NCBI GenBank assembly: GCA_964393115.1
Contig: CAYMST010000047.1
Span: 1 to 23,719, forward strand
Origin: CAYMST01 sp964393115
GTDB lineage: Bacteria; Bacteroidota; Bacteroidia; Cytophagales; Cyclobacteriaceae
Length of the DNA stretch: 23,719 nt
Direction of reading: 5' to 3'
Position 1 is the stretch's first letter. Each line of letters begins with the position of its first letter. This document shows, one piece after another, positions 18,701-23,719 of this stretch. The position numbers and the translations under genes were made by a program. The notes under the pieces are model-generated. The model did not search any database, was not told the origin of the DNA, and saw only the letters and a list, made by a program, of their open reading frames with translations.

Positions 18701-20394
18701 CTGATAAGGTAGTTTGGCTTATCAATAACCAACCTGCACCAAGTGCAGATGGTAACCTAAATGTGATCCCTGCTGAATACGACGATGAAAAAATCAAGGT
18801 TCAGCTAGTAGCGTACCGCAAGTCTTGCAAGCACGCAACTGAACCATTTGTGATCACGGAGGAAACGGATATCTCATTGCCGATTGATCAGTTTTGTCAA
18901 AATGATGATAACAAATACCCGTTTTCACTAACGCCAGAGGGAGGAATATTAACACCTATGGATGGGGTAATTGAAAAAGAAGGCGAATATGCCTTCGTTC
19001 CTTCTACCTCAAAAGAAAAGGAAATTGACTTCACATACTCGGTCAACGGCCAAACCAAAAATTTTAAAGTAACGGTTCACCGTCCAAAAGCGGCTTTCGA
19101 AGAAGACTTTCAAAATGCAGAAGGTGTTCAGTTGATCAGTAAGTCAGAAGATCATGACCATATCAACTGGTATATAAATGGTCAGAAAAAAGGGAGTAGT
19201 AACGGTATTTTCATCAAATACGCTGACTATGACTCCGAAGTCATCTCCGTTACGCTCATCGCTTTCAGTGGAGAATGTTCAGACGTCTATCCAGAGACTC
19301 CATACTTCATTGAAAAACCGGTTGAAGAAACCGTTTTCGATCTCGAAAAACCTTTCGGATCAGAGGAATATGCATACTGTAATAATGATACCATTACCTA
19401 TTCATTTACAACCACACCAGAAGGCCTGACCTTCGGAGGTGATGAAGAAGGCATTTCGGAGACATCGGGTAGTTACTCGTTTACACCAAACGGTCTCGAC
19501 CCCGGTACGCTAGAGTTCTCCTATGGTGATGAAGTGATCACTGTATTGGTGAAAGACGCTGCTCTCCCACCCATAAATTATGAGCTACAAGATGCGAGTG
19601 CAACCAAGGTTTGGTTAGCGTTCTCTCATCCGCCTTTAGCTACAAAAGTAGATTGGGTGTTTGACGGTGAGCCACCGATCATCACCGACCCTGGTAATAC
19701 CTCTTTTACCAAAGATTTTGAAATAGCCAATCATCCCGATGGCGTGCTAACGATTGAGTTAGCGGTTGAGTTAAAAGAAGGGTGCTTCTCTACGGAGAAA
19801 ATATTCATTGATCTCAAGCCATTGGTAAGTAAAGACCAAACGCCTGGTGATACAACGGGAGAAACCAAGCCCGATAATCTTGATGGAGCCATCGCCACAG
19901 GTGTATCCGTTGAAACACTGCTAAATGACCCAAAAGGTTCCATATTCGCCGAAGCCAATGACACTTCGCTATACGAACTGAAGACGACACAGGATACCTT
20001 CAAGCAACAAAAAACAGATGCTAGCTGGTCGTCAAAGCTACTCAAAGGAGATATTGCTAAAGCAGAGTCGGCAAAGTTTGACCAGTGGTTAACGAATACC
20101 TCAGACCTGATGGTGAAAAACAAAGAGAACAAAGAAATGACGGCGTACCTAACCTCCACTTATGTTACCATGGTATCGGCCAAGTTGGCTTTAGTAGAAA
20201 ATCAAGCCAGCGACTTACCAAAAACTGGAACGGTAGCGAAGTCATTAAAGCAAATAGGAGTACAGATGGATGAGTTGGCTAAACAAGGAATTAATGTCCG
20301 AGCCTCCAAAGAGTGGCAGAGTATGTCTGCCTACTATAACCATGAGTTTTCAAGTAAACCAACCGCTCAAAAAGCATTGGCTGGTATTTCGTAA
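15760..20394 (+). CDS. Giant Pvc12-adjacent eCIS protein, 1544 residues, with three Ig/PKD-like repeats
   Basis: I recognise no named family over its full length. The first 70 residues (FEADQVLTSKNLND, then LLTRRKLIGIGIACGLEV) look like a module I associate with the gene after Pvc12 in Bacteroidota eCIS loci. A mostly helical region with several cysteines follows to about 720, then an acidic/lysine-rich linker (about 726-885). Three tandem units of about 155 residues span about 888-1355. Each has a beta unit starting FC/YC (Cys892, Cys1046, Cys1207) and a PKD-like unit carrying VVWLINN, INWYING or VDWVFDG and a closing Cys (1023, 1173, 1342). A helical tail ends the chain. There is no signal peptide. 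It overlaps the Pvc12 gene by four bases, so I infer a baseplate-attached shell or surface protein; a receptor-binding role is possible. Confidence 0.72.
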   Translation: MSQLFEYPIFEADQVLTSKNLNDSIDYLTDQDLLTRRKLIGIGIACGLEVSNQEDTSLTISKGVGVTSLGYLIPLPKTELHYCKKYEDQASQPYDLFKSNTGRPYPLWEMFTHQEYASSDDSDIIKLTEATDFQLSEMAVLLYLEIIDKDLKSCIGEDCDEKGISRRHKVKRLLIHKSNLRKIIKKSLGMPEIDLAGLKGLLNRYCNMPSLHLPRYQYHLPSTAGYDHEKISTLDIFTKSYRDLIIDQSLKTGKALFKSYELFEEELASEYDHTNPFTGYDDIYIRNPLARKLDVAIQEEPLKAQYFYDFLKDLKNAYDEFLEVSCAYQASCCPSWTTFPLHLMLNEAQPAEGKSIYRHEFQPSLVVSSQGMLLNKLKSLHKRMVQMVAQLEVPMFESLSDIRITPGKTFEWSLSQQTPGFYYDKDKKLESLLPYWSYTQAEKCLELQTLNYHASRYFPGKNQTNPGTDPLLFNFDGKGFFRIEGHIGQERKSVFSHLEKQIQAFNLPFDVIEVALNKEGLEKVIDDCRYKDIQATYACNRAEFLACLGNLSKLLKRVLDSRKTLNESEEVDLNNSYEQVEDSSVKTGNDVYTYIEVYHFETERLALRLPEDISDFDPDKFLTSYRKVIAITQILSLLLQAILHLGLDKDSHVISKILGFVIILIRPLFDKLIDDCTDKKFLSLYKSYLERLEEYQTGKLFPTLSYHLPGYEHLGGVSSGGTFVLVYDEMPEEEGEETPAKVVEEEDDCFQTEQVKKMVDQSIYLSNKMESASFDEIWGYVTNYQKEDNPVSDEMPMNDLPAEKMENPVKAETHQKKKKVNPFKDYEKDRDYLKEEKDAVLEEMGLPADKERKVKKQRIIADFALPYRCCDKGLEVEEKEESAISIEKTEFCRRDKAKYPITVSPKGGTLFGDGVETTEGVSYFVPSNVTTEKVELTYLFEQSEAKITCHVYYPVAKYKQVQSLTPKGNTMYEFTNLSENADKVVWLINNQPAPSADGNLNVIPAEYDDEKIKVQLVAYRKSCKHATEPFVITEETDISLPIDQFCQNDDNKYPFSLTPEGGILTPMDGVIEKEGEYAFVPSTSKEKEIDFTYSVNGQTKNFKVTVHRPKAAFEEDFQNAEGVQLISKSEDHDHINWYINGQKKGSSNGIFIKYADYDSEVISVTLIAFSGECSDVYPETPYFIEKPVEETVFDLEKPFGSEEYAYCNNDTITYSFTTTPEGLTFGGDEEGISETSGSYSFTPNGLDPGTLEFSYGDEVITVLVKDAALPPINYELQDASATKVWLAFSHPPLATKVDWVFDGEPPIITDPGNTSFTKDFEIANHPDGVLTIELAVELKEGCFSTEKIFIDLKPLVSKDQTPGDTTGETKPDNLDGAIATGVSVETLLNDPKGSIFAEANDTSLYELKTTQDTFKQQKTDASWSSKLLKGDIAKAESAKFDQWLTNTSDLMVKNKENKEMTAYLTSTYVTMVSAKLALVENQASDLPKTGTVAKSLKQIGVQMDELAKQGINVRASKEWQSMSAYYNHEFSSKPTAQKALAGIS

Positions 20395-20428
20395 AAAACA
20401 ATCAATTACTACCTGTTAGAATATTCAA

Positions 20429-20650
20429 ATGAGGCTAAATTTCATTACTCATTTATCGGTACGGATGAAAATTTTGCTGTCTGAAACACGGCCATTAAGG
20501 CGTGTTGAGTTTCAAAATTTTCTAGATTTTTTGTCTACTTTTTCATCAATGGAAAAAGTAGAAGCCCGTCCGGTTCGAGGACAAAACATCAGACCGGCAA
20601 CCATAACTCCTTTAGCATTTATCTTTTTAAGAAAAAGAACAAACAAGTAG
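20429..20650 (+). CDS. Doubtful 73-codon frame in the internal gap
   Basis: An ATG frame of 73 codons fits between the giant protein and the tape measure gene. The product is Arg-rich and basic, and I recognise no family (it starts MRLNFITHLSVRM and ends FIFLRKRTNK). Both hairpins of the gap lie inside it, so constraint may be on RNA or DNA structure and not on protein. It is co-directional, starts 34 bp after the previous stop and ends 14 bp before the next start, so it cannot be dismissed. I consider it more likely non-coding. Confidence 0.22.
   Translation: MRLNFITHLSVRMKILLSETRPLRRVEFQNFLDFLSTFSSMEKVEARPVRGQNIRPATITPLAFIFLRKRTNK
20483..20513. repeat. Hairpin 1 in the internal gap
   Basis: ACACGGCC (20486-20493) pairs with GGCGTGT (20499-20505) across a 5-nt ATTAA loop, with one bulged G. 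The flanking GAA and TTC extend the stem after a bulge. An AT-rich stretch follows, but no clean U-run. It could be a weak terminator, an attenuator or a processing signal. Confidence 0.5.
20535..20561. repeat. Hairpin 2 in the internal gap, perfect 10-bp stem
   Basis: CTACTTTTTC (20535-20544) and GAAAAAGTAG (20552-20561) are perfect reverse complements separated by the 7-nt loop ATCAATG. A perfect 10-bp dyad could be an RNA hairpin or a protein-binding dyad. It follows hairpin 1 by 21 bp. No U-run comes after it on either strand. Confidence 0.6.
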
Positions 20651-20664
20651 AATATAGAAACAAT

Positions 20665-22365
20665 TTGAGTAAAACAAACGACCATATCATCCATCAACTC
20701 AAGTGGGACATTACCACCGATAGCTTCAACGACGCCACTGGCATCCAACAGCAGGTAAGTAATATTTCCTCGCAATTAGCCAAGCGAATCGAGCAAGTGT
20801 TTGATAGGGTTTGTTCACCGAATCAGTGGATGCAAATTGATCGATTAGAAATTGATTTAGGTGAAATTAACAGCGTTCATCTTAATAATGATTTCGAAAA
20901 GGTACTAGCAGAAAAATTGGGACATAACCTTTTAGAAAGCCTTGATCATGAACTATCTATTCAAAACGGTAGTCCTACAAAGACAAATGGTTTCTTAACC
21001 AAAAAAGATGATTCAATTAGAAGTGAAGCAACGCTTCCAAGAGAGGACGTTAAGTATCGTGAATTCGAACTCATCATGCATTTTCTTGAGTACGGCACGT
21101 TGCCTTGGTGGTACTCCACTGATTTAGTATTTCAATTCAATGAGGTATTTGAAAAGGTAATTGCCAAATTAAATTCCTCACAGAAAATCAATTTAAGTAG
21201 TCTTCTAGAAAAACCAAAAGTTAGGAAACGCACATGGTTTCAACTCAGTGAGAGTAATAAATTAACACTGTTAAAAAATATTTTAGCCGAATACCGGTTA
21301 GAGAACTTTTTGAGCGGCAGCTCACAAGAAATAGATCAGGCAAAATCAGGCGACGACCAAGAAGTGGAAAAATCACTTTTGATCGTTTTATTCTCTAGAT
21401 TGATACAATCATTTCTGGAAGAAAAGCTTGGGAATACAGTCCTTTTAGAACCTGCCAAAAGAATAATTTGGAATGCCTTAGTAAAAGAATCGGTCCCTAA
21501 AAGTGCATCCAATCAAGCTGCTGTTTTGCAGAATGTCTTGCAAAACTTCTTTCTTGACTTACAAGAAGAAATTAGCAAAAAGGAACATCAACTTTCATTC
21601 TCTTTCATCCAGTCCTACTCTGTATTTACAGATTCCTTCTCTGCTTTCGTAAAAGCTACTTCCACCATTAGTTACTTACAGGATATTCCAGAGGCAAAAA
21701 CGATTTCTTTTACCGCCTTACAAAAGCTATCTTCGGTTATCGCAAAGGCCATCGGTTCAGGTCCAACTAATGTCACTCAAACCAAGGAAGAGATGAAGGG
21801 AAGCAAAACAATCAATAAAGAGGTTAACGCCGAAGTTAAAAACCAAGACACAACACCTTCTGAAAACACGGTCATTCCTTGTCTGAATGCTGGACTAGTG
21901 CTCCTTTGGCCATATTTAGGTGGTTTCTTTAAGAAACTAAAATTGGTAAAGGGGAAGGCTTTTAATTCGGTAGAAGACCAACAAAAAGCTGTTTACCTAC
22001 TTCATTTTTTGGCTACAGAAAAAGAGGAGGCTGAAGAACATGAGCTAACCGTCAACAAGTTGTTATGTGGGCTAGCTGCTGACTTTCCGATCGAATCAGC
22101 AATGCCCCTCGACGACAACGAAAAAGCAGAGTGTATAGAATTACTAAAATCCGTTATTGCCAATTGGAAAGTACTGAAAGGCACTTCAGTGGCGACTTTG
22201 CGCAAGACCTTTTTACAGCGGCCCGGGTTTATGGAATACCGAAACAATCAATATGTGATTAAAATAGAACGCACTACCATTGACATACTCATCAATCAAA
22301 TGAGTTATGGCCTGGAAACGATTGTATTACCTTGGAGAAAAGACTTTTTGCGATGCGAGTGGTAA
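20665..22365 (+). CDS. pvc14-like: eCIS tape measure protein (Pvc14-like, CIS_TMP family)
   Basis: The 566-residue product carries the CIS_TMP signatures. At the N-terminus is HIIHQLKWDITTDSF, then QVFDRVCSPNQWMQIDRLEIDLGEI (about 40-70). The C-terminal block at about 408-470 has NAGLVLLWPYLGGFFKKLKL, QQKAVYLLHFLATEKEEAEE and LTVNKLLCGL, followed by TSVATLRKTFLQRPG. The family is thought to fix tube length. The middle (about 80-400) is helical and has few conserved motifs. The start is TTG at 20665, placing HIIHQL at residues 7-12; no in-frame ATG lies near enough to replace it, so a non-ATG start is likely. It overlaps the ATPase gene by 13 bp. Confidence 0.9.
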   Translation: MSKTNDHIIHQLKWDITTDSFNDATGIQQQVSNISSQLAKRIEQVFDRVCSPNQWMQIDRLEIDLGEINSVHLNNDFEKVLAEKLGHNLLESLDHELSIQNGSPTKTNGFLTKKDDSIRSEATLPREDVKYREFELIMHFLEYGTLPWWYSTDLVFQFNEVFEKVIAKLNSSQKINLSSLLEKPKVRKRTWFQLSESNKLTLLKNILAEYRLENFLSGSSQEIDQAKSGDDQEVEKSLLIVLFSRLIQSFLEEKLGNTVLLEPAKRIIWNALVKESVPKSASNQAAVLQNVLQNFFLDLQEEISKKEHQLSFSFIQSYSVFTDSFSAFVKATSTISYLQDIPEAKTISFTALQKLSSVIAKAIGSGPTNVTQTKEEMKGSKTINKEVNAEVKNQDTTPSENTVIPCLNAGLVLLWPYLGGFFKKLKLVKGKAFNSVEDQQKAVYLLHFLATEKEEAEEHELTVNKLLCGLAADFPIESAMPLDDNEKAECIELLKSVIANWKVLKGTSVATLRKTFLQRPGFMEYRNNQYVIKIERTTIDILINQMSYGLETIVLPWRKDFLRCEW

Positions 22366-23708
22366 AAGGCATATCAGATAGTCCCGCTTTACATGTCCAG
22401 CAAGACTTGGAATGGTTTATTGATGTGCTGAACGCTCGTTTTAAGCACTATTTCGGAGAAAACCCTTCTTTTGATATCGAGACGATTGCTCCTCCTGTCC
22501 TCAATGGGGAGCCGTCAATTTACTCCAATTTCATCGCACACTACAGCTTACCCATTCCAGAAAGACTGGTTTTAATACTTTCATTGATTCCTCATTTGCA
22601 ACCACAGATCTTAGATGTGTTTTTCACCAAAAACACCAACTATGATCGTGGATATACCGAGTTTGGAGGTGTCAAAGGACAGTTTTACAGCGGCTTTGTC
22701 CCAACTGGGGAAACGGCCATGTTTTTACTCGCCGGTAATGACCTGAAAGACCGCCTTCGGTACAGCATGATCTTTGATGAAGATCATTTGTTTGCCCAGC
22801 ATAAGATTCTTTGGCTCCACAACCCTCATGCGGATGAGCCCTTCATGAGCGGTACGCTCCATTTATCCGATGAGTTTATTGATTCTTTTTCTGTAGGTAA
22901 AGTCAGAAAGCCTAAATATTCCGTCGACTTCCCGGCTCAGCGAATTACCACCGCCCTTACGTGGAAAGACTTGGTCTTGGACAGTCACACGATGGAGCAG
23001 GTATCAGAGATACAAGCCTGGGTAGAGCATGGAGAAACGCTGTTACATGAATGGGGTTTTGCCAAAAAGCTCAAGCCAGGATATAAAAGTCTTTTTTATG
23101 GTCCTTCGGGAACAGGAAAGACACTAACAGCGACACTCATTGGCAAGTCCACCAAACGAGATGTCTACCGGATCGATCTATCAATGATGGTGTCAAAGTA
23201 CATTGGTGAAACCGAAAAGAATCTAGCTAAGGTATTTGATCGGGCCGCCAATAAAAACTGGATTCTGTTCTTTGACGAGGCCGATGCCTTATTTGGGAAA
23301 AGAACAAATGTAGGAGATTCCCACGATCGCTATGCGAATCAGGAGGTATCCTTTTTATTACAAAAAATAGAAGACCATGATGGTTTAGTGATTTTGGCCA
23401 CCAACCTGAAAAGTAATATTGATGAGGCGTTTACAAGGCGTTTTCAGTCGATCGTACCGTTTCCGATGCCAAAAAGTAATGAACGCTATCAGCTATGGAA
23501 GAAATCCATTCCTGAGCAGTGTAAACTGGGAACCACCGTCAACCTCAAAAAGATTGCCGAGCAATACGAGTTGGCAGGAGGAGCCATTATCAATGCTGTG
23601 CGTTACGCAGCGCTAATGACCATCCGAAACAAGTCTGATGTCATCGACGAAAAACTGCTACATGCTGGCGTGCTAAAAGAATTCCAAAAAGAAGGCAAAA
23701 CGATATAA
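22353..23708 (+). CDS. pvc15-like: AAA+ ATPase of the eCIS (Pvc15-like)
   Basis: I place the start at ATG 22353 (451 residues); an upstream in-frame TTG at 22332 would add seven residues and is less likely. Residues 1-200 form the family-specific N-terminal part. The AAA+ core then has Walker A GPSGTGKT (250-257, Lys256), Walker B FFDEADALF (Asp308, Glu309), a sensor-1 segment VILATNLKSNID and a probable arginine-finger pair in FTRRFQ, followed by a C-terminal helical lid. Homologues are needed for assembly or payload loading in Afp/PVC-type particles and are not part of the finished particle. It overlaps the tape measure gene by 13 bp, so production is coupled. Confidence 0.95.
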   Translation: MRVVKGISDSPALHVQQDLEWFIDVLNARFKHYFGENPSFDIETIAPPVLNGEPSIYSNFIAHYSLPIPERLVLILSLIPHLQPQILDVFFTKNTNYDRGYTEFGGVKGQFYSGFVPTGETAMFLLAGNDLKDRLRYSMIFDEDHLFAQHKILWLHNPHADEPFMSGTLHLSDEFIDSFSVGKVRKPKYSVDFPAQRITTALTWKDLVLDSHTMEQVSEIQAWVEHGETLLHEWGFAKKLKPGYKSLFYGPSGTGKTLTATLIGKSTKRDVYRIDLSMMVSKYIGETEKNLAKVFDRAANKNWILFFDEADALFGKRTNVGDSHDRYANQEVSFLLQKIEDHDGLVILATNLKSNIDEAFTRRFQSIVPFPMPKSNERYQLWKKSIPEQCKLGTTVNLKKIAEQYELAGGAIINAVRYAALMTIRNKSDVIDEKLLHAGVLKEFQKEGKTI

Positions 23709-23719
23709 TGTTTAATAAG
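23708..23719 (+). CDS. Start of a further operon gene, cut by the window edge
   Basis: An ATG at 23708 shares its A with the final base of the ATPase stop codon (TAATG), the same one-base overlap seen at 5982. Four codons (Met-Phe-Asn-Lys) remain in the window. The overlap argues for one more co-translated gene. In eCIS loci the genes following the ATPase often include cargo or accessory genes, but nothing in the window identifies this one. Confidence 0.45.

Larger units (their letters stand above)
20395..20664. other. 270-bp gap with two hairpins between the giant protein and tape measure genes
   Basis: This is the only large gap inside an operon in which most genes overlap or lie within 30 bp. 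It contains two strong inverted repeats, at 20483-20513 and 20535-20561, and a looser pair of CCGGT/ACCGG arms (20570-20574 and 20593-20597). No poly-U tract directly follows either hairpin on the + strand, so a standard terminator is not evident. The gap may hold an internal promoter, an RNA-processing site or an attenuator that sets the tape measure and ATPase apart from the structural genes. That role is inference. Confidence 0.45.

Noticed and set aside
20512..20775. 87-codon minus-strand frame across the internal gap
   Set aside because: It overlaps the conserved start of the tape measure gene and shows no family resemblance; all neighbours are on the + strand.
1158..23708. Interpretation as prophage, R-type pyocin or type VI secretion system
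   Set aside because: No capsid, portal, terminase, lysis or integrase genes; no TssJLM membrane complex or ClpV; the ATPase, DUF4255, DUF5908, LysM adaptor and CIS_TMP genes point to an eCIS.

Overview
The window holds one co-directional block of phage-tail-like genes, all on the + strand, that encodes an extracellular contractile injection system (eCIS) of the PVC / antifeeding-prophage / AlgoCIS type. Signs that the host is a Bacteroidota bacterium (Cytophagales-like, my inference) are the DUF5908 and CIS_TMP families, the terminator gene placed at the front of the cluster, A-rich translation starts without clear Shine-Dalgarno sequences, and a very large Ig/PKD-repeat protein. Base composition is moderate in the genes and clearly AT-rich in the first 1.1 kb.

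Layout: 1-1157 is AT-rich with no convincing intact gene, but holds a possible decayed cupin-like frame (565-891) and a 42-nt imperfect palindrome (1011-1052). Then follow the tail terminator/cap protein (1158-1748), an unrecognised 381-residue protein (1750-2895), a single sheath with a large helical insertion (2916-4913), two inner-tube paralogues (4944-5372, 5375-5821), a 52-residue DUF5908 protein (5824-5982), a LysM tube-adaptor (5982-6668), the VgrG-like spike (6661-8406), the PAAR tip (8411-8704), gp25 (8707-9126), baseplate J/Pvc11 (9123-12806), Pvc12 (12803-15763) and an unrecognised 1544-residue protein (15760-20394). A 270-bp gap follows with two hairpins and a doubtful small frame. 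The block ends with the tape measure protein (20665-22365), the AAA+ ATPase (22353-23708) and the first codons of one more gene (from 23708).

How the genes work together: the tape measure and terminator set and close the length of a tube surrounded by the sheath. Spike, PAAR, gp25, Pvc11 and Pvc12 form the baseplate, and the AAA+ ATPase is presumed to act in assembly or loading. All core structural parts are present. No toxin or cargo gene and no recognisable trimeric receptor-binding fibre is visible, and the locus probably continues past the right edge. The least described parts are the 1544-residue protein (candidate baseplate shell or surface protein, with three Cys-paired two-domain repeats), the 381-residue protein (candidate cap adaptor or cargo-related), and a YegP/DUF1508-like tandem inside the Pvc12 homologue.
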